NCBI RefSeq assembly: GCF_041687215.1
Contig: NZ_JAWLCI010000010.1
Span: forward strand, 1-64,000
Origin: Mariniphaga sp041687215
Lineage (GTDB): Bacteria; Bacteroidota; Bacteroidia; Bacteroidales; Prolixibacteraceae
Length of the DNA stretch: 64,000 nucleotides
Direction: 5' to 3'
Below are positions 8,395-18,455 of this stretch, piece after piece. Made by a program: the position numbers and the translations under genes. Under the pieces are notes generated by a model that saw only the letters and a program-made list of their open reading frames with translations, did not search any database and had not been told where the DNA came from. Within the stretch, counting starts at the first letter, position 1, and each line of letters opens with the position of its first letter.

Positions 8395-10290
8395 ATGAAA
8401 AGGAATCAATCATTAAATTGGCAGATTCTAAAAATGCACACAGTCATACTGTTTGCATTTTTTTTTGTTGCTTCTGAAGCAATTGGAGGGGATGTTTTAT
8501 TCAATAACCGGTTTCATATCCGGTTTATGGAAATGGACAGGCAGCAGCCTGTGGTAACAGAGATTGAAAACATAGAAAATTTTCCGGCAGATGATGTTAG
8601 TTTAAAACTTACCATCCGGAACAAACTTTCGCTTTCCGTTGCTTACGAATGGGAATCTTCGCTGGGAACCATTCCTGCAAACAACTCCCGGCTTGTGGAG
8701 GCCCCGAAACCCTGGGTTCCGCAAATGACAGGTACCTACCAAATGTCTCTTCAGCTAAATTCCTCCAACGATATTAACCCCACCAACGATACAACTTCGT
8801 ACGATATTGAAGTGATGCCGCCAGCCTACTTCAAATTTAATTTCAACCAATTAAGTTTTCTGAATCCGTTTCAGCAGGAAAACTCGAATACAGGCAGGGT
8901 AGATTTTACCATTCCGCCAAACGACACGGTTCAGTATGTAAACTTTATGTTCGCGGTTCCAAACTCTTCGACGCCATCTCAGTGGCTGGTGCAAAACCTT
9001 CCCTTGCCTGCATTTCCCGATACCCAGGAAGTTTCGTACTGGATTGACATGGAAAAACTGGGAATCGCTGACGGAATGGAAGTCCCCTATCTTTGGTACA
9101 ATTACAAATACGGAACCGAACCGGTTTTGGAACCCTTCGAATCGGAATTCATGTATTTCTCAGGCGTTGGAAAAGATACATACAATGTTGGCGGCGATAT
9201 TGGTAACGAATGGGAATATAAACTGGGAAGTTATATTCCTGAAATTGAATGGAACAGCGAGTGGAAGGTTAAAACCTGGAACTACAGGGGCTGCAAGGTT
9301 CCCAACATCGATCTGGATTCATCAATATATAATCCTCGAGACATGGCAGACGAAGTTGGCGATTGGAACGCATGTGGACCGGCAAGCGCTGTAAACAGCC
9401 TGCAATGGCTGGAAGACTCAATTGCAAGTATTCCCAATTCAGGATTGTCGATACGCGAAAAACTGAAATTATTCAACGAATTATCTAACCGTTCAGACGA
9501 AGATGGTTTGAATACCGGTGGAATGATTCGGGGAAAACTGGCTTACATTAATTCGCTGAAACTGCCGATTCACGTGAAATGGCAGGGCGTTCCTTATGTT
9601 GATTCCATAGACTCGCCCAACCCCAAATACGGCCACAAAGCCGAAAGTAAAAACGATTCTGTGGGTGCGCACTGCACATTCGACTGGATTGCCGCGGAAA
9701 TGGCCAAAGGCGAAGATGTGGAAATTAAATTTGGCTGGTTCGATACGCTGAATGTCCGGCATGGCGGACACTGGGTAGTGGTTTCAGGCGTTAGCGATGT
9801 TACCACAGCCCGGGGTTTGTATGTGAAGGACGACGAGCACCAGGAAAAAGAAGGTGGCATGAGGCAAACCTTTGTAAACTGGGTGACCGATGAAAACGGA
9901 AGACCCCGGCTGGTTGGCTTTAAAAGAGAAGACAGGCTTTGCTGGGTTGAAAGTGTGCTATCAGAAAGTTACGACGAAACCGTTACGTTTATTCCGGTGA
10001 GTTCGGCAAAAATTCCGCTAAAAAATCAGCTTAATTTGAAAGTGTATCAAAATCCCAGTCCGAAAGGAAAGCCGGTTAACATCCATTTCGATTTGCAGGA
10101 ACCGAGCGAAGTTCAGTTGCTGATTTACGATTTGGCAGGCCGAATGGTCTATTCACGAAAAACAGAATACGGTCACCCCGGAAATAAATCAACGCAATGG
10201 AACAGCACCGGCGCAGAAAGTGGAACCTACATTGTGAAGGTTATTTCTGGCCGCATGGAATCAACTGAAAAGGTGATTTTACAGGAGTAA
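8395..10290 (+). CDS. Secreted C39-like cysteine peptidase with T9SS sorting domain
   Basis: A 631-aa secreted protein. A hydrophobic signal (about residues 15-30) is followed by a beta-rich region with a CARDB-like segment (VSLKLTIRN.. about 68-140). The middle carries DWNACGPASAVNSLQWL with Cys327 and, 132 residues later, VRHGGHWVVVSG with His459 followed by LYVKDD; this Cys...His...Asp order and the CGPAS/HWVVV words match C39-like papain-fold peptidases. The last 80 residues (LKVYQNPSPKGKPVNI...YDLAGRMVYS...GTYIVKV) form a type A T9SS C-terminal sorting domain, so it should reach the cell surface or medium. The peptidase call is by motif only; substrate unknown. It is followed by an IS end fragment and a LytTR regulator. 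Confidence 0.75.
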   Translation: MKRNQSLNWQILKMHTVILFAFFFVASEAIGGDVLFNNRFHIRFMEMDRQQPVVTEIENIENFPADDVSLKLTIRNKLSLSVAYEWESSLGTIPANNSRLVEAPKPWVPQMTGTYQMSLQLNSSNDINPTNDTTSYDIEVMPPAYFKFNFNQLSFLNPFQQENSNTGRVDFTIPPNDTVQYVNFMFAVPNSSTPSQWLVQNLPLPAFPDTQEVSYWIDMEKLGIADGMEVPYLWYNYKYGTEPVLEPFESEFMYFSGVGKDTYNVGGDIGNEWEYKLGSYIPEIEWNSEWKVKTWNYRGCKVPNIDLDSSIYNPRDMADEVGDWNACGPASAVNSLQWLEDSIASIPNSGLSIREKLKLFNELSNRSDEDGLNTGGMIRGKLAYINSLKLPIHVKWQGVPYVDSIDSPNPKYGHKAESKNDSVGAHCTFDWIAAEMAKGEDVEIKFGWFDTLNVRHGGHWVVVSGVSDVTTARGLYVKDDEHQEKEGGMRQTFVNWVTDENGRPRLVGFKREDRLCWVESVLSESYDETVTFIPVSSAKIPLKNQLNLKVYQNPSPKGKPVNIHFDLQEPSEVQLLIYDLAGRMVYSRKTEYGHPGNKSTQWNSTGAESGTYIVKVISGRMESTEKVILQE

Positions 10291-10357
10291 GATTGGAACA
10301 AGAAAGTGGAAAGCTCGAAGCAAGAAAATGGAAGGCAGGAAACCGATGATCAAAAAC

Positions 10358-10411
10358 TGTCCTCCCATGAAATAAGGTGACAAAAAGTTTAGTTGATAAC
10401 TTCTTAAATTT
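10358..10411 (+). mobile_element. Orphan left-end fragment of the IS3-family element found at 56 kb
   Basis: These 54 bases (starting CTGTCCTCCCATGAAATAAG and ending CTTCTTAAATTT) are the exact reverse complement of 56019-56072, the outer end and leader of the IS3-type transposase gene orfA. Beyond 10412 the match stops before the orfA start codon. No transposase coding sequence is present here. It is either a deletion remnant of a second copy or a short end left by excision or recombination. It lies 67 bases downstream of the C39-like gene. Confidence 0.85.
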
Positions 10412-10524
10412 GATTTATTATAAACATTTGTATTCCTGTTTTTTGTAAATTGTTCAATCAAAAAAATTTTTTGAATATCAAAATAAAAATAAATTGATTG
10501 TATAGTGAACTAACATTTCGGAAT

Positions 10525-11283
10525 ATGATTTCACAGAAAATAAAAAGTGTCGTTCTTGATGATAATAAATTATCAAGAACGATTCTTGTGAATGGTATTT
10601 TAAAGAATTGTCCTGAAATAGAAATTATTCATGAATGTAAAACCATTAAATCAGCTCTTAACTGCATTGTAAAACACCGACCCGATTTAATTTTTATTGA
10701 TATAAAAATGTCTGGAAATCATGCGTTTGACCTGTTTAATAATCTTGAGATTGTTGGGTTAAAAAAAATAATTATTTCTTCCAGCTCTGATTATGCTGCC
10801 GAGGCATTTCGTTATGCCGTAACCGATTACCTGATAAAACCGGTTAAAACGAAAGAATTGATGGAAGCTGTAAAAAAGGTTCAATATGAGTTAATACTTG
10901 AAAGTGCTTATCAAGACAATCAGTTTTCAGGCAAAAAGCAGGAAGTCCCGTCACCAGCTACTTCCAATCTGGTAATATACCACCGCAAAGGATTTGATGT
11001 GGTAAAATTATCAGATATTATTTATTGCGAAGCCAGCACGTATTGCACCAATTTTTATATTTCAGGAAACAAAACCATTTGTAGTTCCAGAAACCTGAAG
11101 TACTATGAAGAATTGCTACCCTCCGGACAGTTTATGCGTGTTCATCACTCATTTATTATCAATATTCAACATGTTGCAGGTTACAGTAATCATGAGGAAA
11201 TAATGCTTTCAGAAAATTTGCGCTGTTCCTTGAGTGGATCCCATAAACATGATTTTTTGCATCTGTTCAGAAAACCCGAATAA
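10525..11283 (+). CDS. LytTR-family response regulator (orphan)
   Basis: A 252-aa two-component response regulator from the ATG at 10525; a TTG nine codons upstream is in frame but less likely. The receiver domain has the acidic pair D12-D13 region (VVLDDN), the phosphoacceptor in LIFIDIKM (Asp59) and the conserved lysine in YLIKPVK. After a linker comes a LytTR DNA-binding domain (about 150-245: LVIYHRKGFDVVKLSDIIYC ... MRVHHSFIINIQHV). No histidine kinase lies next to it. It sits between two secreted-protein genes and just before the giant adhesin-like gene, so it may control one of them (inference). Confidence 0.9.
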   Translation: MISQKIKSVVLDDNKLSRTILVNGILKNCPEIEIIHECKTIKSALNCIVKHRPDLIFIDIKMSGNHAFDLFNNLEIVGLKKIIISSSSDYAAEAFRYAVTDYLIKPVKTKELMEAVKKVQYELILESAYQDNQFSGKKQEVPSPATSNLVIYHRKGFDVVKLSDIIYCEASTYCTNFYISGNKTICSSRNLKYYEELLPSGQFMRVHHSFIINIQHVAGYSNHEEIMLSENLRCSLSGSHKHDFLHLFRKPE

Positions 11284-11571
11284 ATTACATGTATTTTGTT
11301 TGCAGATATTTATTAAGACTTAACTAACTACTCCGTATTTACGCAATTATTCCCCTTTATAGTATATCTAATTGTAATTATAATTTAACCCCACCCGGTT
11401 ATTGGATTGAAAATGATATTAACTTATTAATGGTTAAATTAATCTGGCAAAAAATAACCATTCAAAATCAAACTGATATGAAAAGAATATCTAAGCACCA
11501 CACTTTTAGCAATATTTTTTAACATAAAATACATCATTTACAAAGACTAAAAATCAAAAAAACCAATAAAA

Positions 11572-14500
11572 ATGAAAAAGAATTTTTACCTCATTATCGT
11601 TTTAACCTTCTTCGTATTATTTGTAAAGGCAAATACACAATCTGTAATCTGGTCTGAAACCTTTGAAGGCGACTGGACTGCCAACTGGCACGCAGATGCC
11701 GGAACCTGGGAAGCTGGAATTCCCACAAGTGGGCCAAACGCTGCTCATTCTGGCGATAAATGTGCAGCTACTGTTTTGGGAGGAAATTACAATACAAATG
11801 TACAAAGCAGACTAATTAGGCATAATTCATTTACCGTTCCATCAGCATCGGAAAACCCTCGTTTACGTTTTTGGCATTGGTATAGTATGGGACCTAATGA
11901 CTATGGAAAAGTACAGATTAAAGTAGATGGTACAACGGATTGGGTGGACATATCTCCTTCATACATCAATACTGGCAGCGATGTATGGACTTATCCTTCT
12001 ATTGATTTATCTGATTATGCAGGGCAATCGGTTCAAATTGCTTTTTACATTTATTCTAATCCTTTTGATGTCAGCACTGGTTGGTATATTGACGATGTAG
12101 AAGTGCTAACCGGACCTATGACTTTTAATAATCCTGAAGATTGGGAAAGTGGGCTTGGCGAATGGGCTTCAGAAAGTGGCACTTGGGAAGTTGGCACACC
12201 CTCTGGTGGCCCCGGGGAAGCTTATGAAGGGCAACAGTGTGCAGCAACTGTATTGAATGGTAATTATGCGACTTCAGTTTCTTCAAGATTAANNNNNNNN
12301 NNNNNNNNNNNNNNNNNNNNNNNNNNNNNNNNNNNNNNNNNNNNNNNNNNNNNNNNNNNNNNNNNNNNNNNNNNNNNNNNNNNNNNNNNNNNGCACACCC
12401 TCTGGTGGCCCCGGGGAAGCTTATGAAGGGCAACAGTGTGCAGCAACTGTATTGAATGGTAATTATGCGACTTCAGTTTCTTCAAGATTAATAAGTCCAA
12501 CATATGTAGTTCCATCCGCTTCGGAGAATCCTCGTTTACGTTTTTGGCATTGGTATAGTATGGGACCTAATGACTATGGAAAAGTACAGATTAAAGTAGA
12601 TGGTACAACGGATTGGGTGGACATATCTCCTTCATACATCAATACTGGCAGCGATGTATGGACTTATCCTTCTATTGATTTATCTGATTATGCAGGGCAA
12701 TCGGTTCAAATTGCTTTTTACATTTATTCTAATCCTTTTGATGTCAGCACTGGTTGGTATATTGACGATGTAGAAGTGCTAACCGGACCTATGACTTTTA
12801 ATAATCCTGAAGATTGGGAAAGTGGGCTTGGCGAATGGGCTTCAGAAAGTGGCACTTGGGAAGTTGGCACACCCTCTGGTGGCCCCGGGGAAGCTTATGA
12901 AGGGCAACAGTGTGCAGCAACTGTATTGAATGGTAATTATGCGACTTCAGTTTCTTCAAGATTAACAAGTCCAACATATGCAATCCCATCAGCTTCAAAG
13001 AACCCTCGTTTGCGATTTTGGCATTGGTATACTATGGGACCTAATGACTATGGAAAAGTACAGATTAAAATAGACGGTACAGTCGATTGGATTGATATTC
13101 CTTCAGCCTATTATACAAATACGAGTGGCAATATTTGGACATATACCTATTTCGATTTATCCAATTATGCAGGTCAATCGGTTCAATTTGCTTTTTACAT
13201 TTATTCTAATGCTTTTGATGTCAGCACTGGGTGGTATATTGATGATGTCATTATCGAATTTGACTCTCAGCTTTCAACAGAAACCAATTTCCTAACTTAC
13301 AGTTTTGGAATGCCTCCTCAAACCGGAGATGCAACAATTGATGCAACGGCACATACCGTTGATATTGAAGTTGAATATGGAACAGTTTTAACATACTTGA
13401 TTTCCACTTTTACACTTTCCGACGGCGCAACTGCAAAAATTGGAGGAGTAGCACAAGTTAGCGGAACAACGGTAAATGACTTTTCAAGCCCCGTAACTTA
13501 CACAATCACTGCAGAAGATGGAATAACAGTTCAGGATTGGGAGGTAACTGTTACAGTTGCACCAAATGCAGAAACTGAAATAACTGACTTTGGATTTGGC
13601 ATTCCACCTCAAACCGGAGATGCAACGATAGATGCAGTTAATCATACTATTGATATTGAAGTGGAATATGGAACGGATGTGACAAATCTGGTTTCCACCT
13701 TTACGCTTTCCGATGGAGCATCTGCAGAAGTTGGTGCTGTTGCACAAGTCAGCGGGACCACTGAAAATGATTTTTCAAGCCCGGTAACTTATGCGGTTAC
13801 TGCCGAAGACGGAACTACCGTACAGGATTGGATGGTAACTGTTACCGTTGCACCAAATACAGAAATTGAAATTCTGGAATTTGGCTTTGGCATCCCGCCA
13901 CAAACTGGCACTGCGTCAATCGATGAAGTCAATCACACCGTTGATATTGAAGTCGAATCAGGCACTGATGTTACTGGTTTGGTTGCTACCTTCGCCCTTT
14001 CTGACGGCGCAACCGCAGAAATAGGCGGCGTGGCACAAACCAGTGGTACAACGCCTAACGATTTTAGCAGTCCGGTAACTTACACTATCACTGCCGAGGA
14101 CGGAATCACAACACAGGAATGGGTAATTAGGGTAACGGAAGAAGTTGTATTAAACAACGAAACCCATATCCTTACCTACAGTTTTGGCATTCCGCCACAA
14201 ACCGGCGAAACTTCAATCGATGAAGTGAACCACACGGTTGACATAGAGGTAGAATCGGGCACAGACCTGACTAGTCTGGTTGCAACCTTCACACTTTCAG
14301 AAGGAGCAACAGCCGAAGTTGGAGGTGTTGCACAAACCAGCGGATCCACATCTAAAGATTTTAGCAGTCCGGTGACATACACAATCACTGCCGAAGACGG
14401 AACCACAACACAGGATTGGGTAGTTACGGTAACGGAAGAAGTTGTATTAAACAACGAAACCGATATTCTCACATACAGTTTCGGCATACCGCCGCAAACC

Positions 14501-17104
14501 GGCGCAGCTTCAATTGACTATGTCAACCACGCCATCGACATCGAAGTGGAATCGGGAACCAACCTTACCAACTTGGTTACCTCATTTACTATTTCAGACG
14601 GAGCTTCGGCAAAAGTCGGCGGAGTTGCACAGGAAAGCGGGACAACTGAAAATGATTTTTCTAGCCCGGTAACTTATACAGTTACCGCCGAGGATGGAAC
14701 GACAATTCAGGATTGGCTTGTAACAATTACTGTTGCTCCAATTACAGTTATTGATTTGGGTTCAGGGTTGGTTGCGCATTATCCTTTCAATGGTAATGCA
14801 AATGATGAGACTGGAAATGGTCATGACGGAGTGGTCAATGGGGCAACATTAACTTCAGATAGATTTGGAAATGAAAACAGCGCTTATCATTTTGACGGCA
14901 ACGATTATATTAGTGTAGCTGATGATCCAAGTTTTACCTTTGGGACAAATCCATTTTCGTTATCCCTTTGGATAAATCTTGACCAAATCGGATCATACTA
15001 TATAATGGGCCACGATGATGGAGGGGGTTATACAAAAAAATGGATTTTGTGGTTTACAGGGAATTCTTTAGGGCTTCATGAAAGGTTAAATGGAGAATAT
15101 TGGATAATAAATATTCCTTGGGATCCTGAATTAAATAAATGGTATTTTATTAGTCTGATTCGCAATCAAAATACATTTAGTATTTATGTTGATGGAGGTT
15201 TAATTGGATCAATTGAAGATTCGAGAACAATCCCTGATCCAAGTGAACCACTATTAATTGGAAATGCTGAGCTATCAGAAAGAATGTTTAGAGGTGATAT
15301 AGATGATGTTAGTATATATAACCGTGCTTTGAATGTTGCAGAAATTGATTCCCTTTTTAATCAAATATCCAGTCCGAACGATAATGCCGATATAGTATCA
15401 TTTGGTTTCGGAACACCACCTCAAACCATCGACGCCGCAATTAACACAAATTCGCACACTATTAACATTGAAGTGGAATCCGGAACCGACCTGACCAGCC
15501 TTGTTGCGACCTTCACACTTTCAAATGGAGCAACAGCCGAAGTCGGGGGAGTGGCACAGACCAGTGGTACCACTTCCAACGATTTTAGCAGCCCGGTAAC
15601 TTACACAATTACTGCCGAAGACGGAACTTCAACACTGGACTGGGTGGTAACAGTAAAGGAAGCGCCGACTTTAAACAACGAAACCGATATTCTTACTTAC
15701 AGTTTCGGCATACCTCCGCAAACAGGGAATTCAATAATTAATCACAATTCTCAAACAATTACTATCGAGGTTGAAAATGGTACAGATTTAACTAGCCTTG
15801 TTGCAAATTTTACTTTGTCCGATGGTGCAACAGCAAAAATTGGAGACGATGTTCAAACTAGTGGTTTAACATCCAACAATTTCACCAATACTGTCACATA
15901 TAGTGTAACTGCTGAGGATGGAACCACAGTTCAGGATTGGGTGGTTAAAGTATCTGTTGAAACCGGATTAAATGATGAATCCGATATTTTAACTTTCGGT
16001 TTTGGAATTCCACCACAAACAGTTGCTACAACAATTAACTTCAATTTTCATACAATTACTGTTGAGGTTGAATACGGAACAGATTTAACGAATCTTATTG
16101 CAGGATTTTCTCTTTCAGAGGGAGCGTCGGCGAAAGTTAGTGATGCTGTTCAGGAAAGCGGAGTTACAGTAAATGATTTCACCAATCAGGTTACTTACAC
16201 TGTAATTGCTGAAGATGGAATTACTGTTCGGGAATGGATTGTAACAGTTTCAGTTGCACCAAATACAGAAACAGAAATTCTGGAGTTTGGCTTTGGATTA
16301 CCGCCCCAAACCGGGGATGCAACCATTGATGCAACAAATCATACCGTTAACATTGAAGTTGAAAACGGAACAGATATTACAAACCTTATTGCAGAATTTA
16401 TCCTTTCAGATGGCGCCTCAGCAAAAGTTGGAGAAGTTGTTCAGGAAAGCGGAGTAACTTCAAATGATTTCACCAATCCGGTTATTTACTCAGTTATTGC
16501 CGAAGATGGAACAACGGTTCAGGAATGGGTTGTTACCGTTTCTGTCGCTGCTAACACCGAAACAGAAATTCTGGAATTTGGTTTCGGAATACCTCCCCAA
16601 ACGGGAGCATCTGTAATTAATCCTGATACATGGACAATTCAAATTGAGGTGGAATCAGAAACAGATTTAACCAATCTGATTGCCACATTTAAACTGTCAG
16701 AAGGGGCAACCGTAAAAATAAGTGAAGTTGTGCAGGAAAGCGGCATTACCCCCAATGATTTTTCCAGTCTGGTTATTTATACAGTTATTGCCGAAGATGG
16801 GATGACTGCTCAGGAGTGGAATGTTTTAGTTGATCGTATTACAGGTGCGAATGAATTCTATTTGAAAAATTTTAAAATATATCCGAATCCTTTTTCTGAA
16901 AATACAACCATTGAATTCAGTAATCCCAAACATTCAAATTATAAAATGGTCCTTTATAATATATTGGGTAAAAAGGTATTGGAAATGAATAATGTTACTT
17001 CAGATAAAATTATTTTGAAAAGAGGTTCACTTAAATCCGGTATTTATTTGATTGAATTGAGAGGTGAACAAACTTACTACTCAAAATTGATTGTTGAAAA
17101 ATAA
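11572..17104 (+). CDS. Giant T9SS surface protein: jelly-roll repeats, ten Ig-like repeats, LamG domain
   Basis: A secreted modular protein interrupted by a 100-N gap; the frames before and after the gap join in phase if the 474-bp repeat is respected. Order: signal peptide (MKKNFYLIIVLTFFVLFVKA); at least three 158-aa MAM/jelly-roll-like modules with RLRFWHWYSMGPNDYGK and STGWYIDDVEV; five Ig-like repeats of about 98 aa (FGFGIPPQTG...TYTVTAEDGTTVQDW, similar to DUF5018-type repeats) over 13285-14740; a LamG/concanavalin-like domain (LVAHYPFNGNANDETGNGHD ... IDDVSIYNRAL) at about 14755-15370; five more Ig-like repeats to 16850; and a type A T9SS sorting domain (KIYPNPFSENTTIEF ... GIYLIELRG). 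Probable role: adhesion or glycan binding at the cell surface. True length is unknown because copies may be missing in the gap. Confidence 0.88.
11858..12965 (+). repeat. Near-identical 474-bp tandem repeats (158 codons) spanning the gap
   Basis: The segment 11858-12292 is identical at DNA level, as far as I can read, to 12531-12965, apart from the gap offset. The unit is 474 bp, measured between two copies of the GCACACCCTCTGGTGG word at 12393 and 12867. Each unit encodes one jelly-roll-like module. DNA identity with no synonymous drift points to recent duplication or gene conversion. Confidence 0.85.
12293..12392. other. 100-N scaffold gap inside repeat
   Basis: Exactly 100 Ns, the usual placeholder for a gap of unknown size. 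The 99 bases before it (12194-12292) are repeated exactly as the 99 bases after it (12393-12491), so the contig ends share the same stretch of the repeat unit. Overlaying these ends restores one open reading frame. Confidence 0.97.
13285..16850 (+). repeat. Ten Ig-like repeats (about 295 bp each), split five and five by a LamG domain
   Basis: Each unit runs from a ..FGFGIPPQTG.. start through an IEVE.GTD.T.L.A.F.LS.GA core to a V.Y.V.AEDG..VQ.W..TV end. Starts fall near 13285, 13570, 13860, 14155, 14455, then 15385, 15675, 15970, 16265 and 16560. Unlike the 474-bp repeats they have diverged, though neighbouring units 3-5 still share runs such as GAAGTTGTATTAAACAACGA at 14141 and 14441. Confidence 0.9.
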
Positions 17105-17179
17105 TAAAAGCCACATGGTTTTTGACAACCAGATGTGCAGATGTCGTTTTTATTATTTATTTCATTCATGAAAAAATAA

Positions 17180-17211
17180 AAGCCGGCACCTTAAAAAAAG
17201 AATGCCGGCTT
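17180..17211. terminator. Bidirectional rho-independent terminator
   Basis: AAGCCGGCA (17180-17188) pairs with TGCCGGCTT (17203-17211) around an A-rich loop, with A-runs on the left and T-runs on the right. It lies between the convergent ends of the giant surface protein gene and the 195-aa hypothetical, so it can serve both. Confidence 0.8.
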
Positions 17212-17216
17212 ATTTT

Positions 17217-17795
17217 TCAAGCAACTGCAGGTTTTTTGGTAATCTGTTTTACCGGCTTAGAAACAGTTTTCGAAGGCAGAATATCGATTCCTGTTTTTGA
17301 TTTTTGGAGCTTTTTCATTCGCTCGTTCAGCAGCTTTTCCCATTTTTCGGCCAGTTGCAGTTCACCCGATAACGTTAAACTGTCGTATTCATCGTTGTAA
17401 ATTTCTAAAGATTCATCAGGTCTATTTTTATCGTTTGGATAAAAACACAATTCAAGCTTGTCAATTACGCTGTAACTTGATTTTTTTTCGCCAATGGTGC
17501 GGTTTGTATTTAAAAGTCTGCAGATTTTGAATTCCCGGAGATTTATACTTTTTGCAATTTCCATGTTTTCACCTTTTTTATAAAAATAAAGGTGATTTGC
17601 CATCTCGTCGAGGCCAATAACAAAATTGCTGCAAAATTCGTGTTGTGAAATAGTACCGCCTTCATTTCCCGCTATTTCGGTAAGTTTGCGGAGCAGGTTT
17701 TTTTTCTTTCTTTTTTTGCTGTAACCGGTTAAAACAAATGGTATTGTTACAATAGCAATAAAAATAAAGGTTATAATAATTGTTCCTAAATCCAT
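17217..17795 (-). CDS. Hypothetical membrane-anchored protein
   Basis: A protein of 192 aa from the ATG at 17795 (an ATG three codons upstream is also possible). It opens with one membrane segment (LGTIIITFIFIAIVTIPFVL) then a basic patch YSKKRKKKN, so the rest is likely cytoplasmic. The body includes HLYFYKKGENMEIAKSINLR and a lysine-rich tail (KTVSKPVKQITKKPAVA). I do not recognise a named domain; the pattern resembles small Bacteroidota membrane proteins of unknown role. It is convergent with the giant gene and shares its terminator. Confidence 0.7.
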   Translation of the reverse strand: MDLGTIIITFIFIAIVTIPFVLTGYSKKRKKKNLLRKLTEIAGNEGGTISQHEFCSNFVIGLDEMANHLYFYKKGENMEIAKSINLREFKICRLLNTNRTIGEKKSSYSVIDKLELCFYPNDKNRPDESLEIYNDEYDSLTLSGELQLAEKWEKLLNERMKKLQKSKTGIDILPSKTVSKPVKQITKKPAVA

Positions 17796-18016
17796 TATAA
17801 ACATTTTTAAAAATTATTAAACAAAATGAAATATTACAGAAAGATATTTTTCTGCTGATTCAGAGTTTCGAAGTTGTCGGGTAAGAATGTCAAAAATGAA
17901 TGCTTACAAATGCAAGTTGCGCTTTCGGCAATTATTTCAATTGCAAAGGAGCGACCTGAAAGCATATTTCCATCTGGTTGCAGTTGATTGCGACAACTTC
18001 AAAATGCTTTTAGAGT

Positions 18017-18394
18017 TTACCAGAAGTAGTGGAAAGGAAAAAGGAAATCTGCTTTCCGTAGCCGTATCTGAAAGTTTTTGGACTGAAAAACATATTGAAC
18101 AAATTCGGATGAGATTGTTTTTTCAGCATATTTTAAACAGGCAGAAAAAGATTTGTACGGAGAATCTGGATTAGAATAATTTATCCCGCTGAACAGATTA
18201 ACAGACGATTCCTGTGTTAATGGAATGCCTAAAATACCGGAAGGGCTTACATAAAATAAAATACGATTGCCGGAAGTTTGCGTTTCAAAAACAGAAGAAA
18301 ATTGCGGCTTCGCATTTTCCGTAAAAAGAAAAACTGCAATGCTGTAAAGTACTGCTGTTAATACTCCTCCCGCTATTTTAAACACTTTTTTCAC
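18017..18394 (-). CDS. Hypothetical exported or membrane protein
   Basis: A frame of 125 aa starting MKKVFKIAGGVLTAVLYSIAVFLF, a signal peptide or single membrane anchor, followed by a soluble part with no family I recognise. A competing frame on the other strand (17887-18174) has no such features and is rejected. No obvious operon partner. Confidence 0.5.
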   Translation of the reverse strand: MKKVFKIAGGVLTAVLYSIAVFLFTENAKPQFSSVFETQTSGNRILFYVSPSGILGIPLTQESSVNLFSGINYSNPDSPYKSFSACLKYAEKTISSEFVQYVFQSKNFQIRLRKADFLFPFHYFW

Positions 18395-18455
18395 GGAGCA
18401 AAGTTAAGGTATATTTCGACTGTTTGCTCAGTGTGTAGTGTATAAATGTTTACAT

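Noticed and set aside
13285..16850. CRISPR-like array from the regular ~295-bp period
   Set aside because: The repeats are coding and diverged, with no short direct repeats or spacers; they are protein repeats.
12393..17104. Second, separate gene after the N gap
   Set aside because: The frame joins in phase with the upstream part through the shared repeat, so it is one gene broken by the assembly.
17887..18174. 95-codon frame on the plus strand
   Set aside because: Overlaps a minus-strand gene with a signal peptide; product has no family features.
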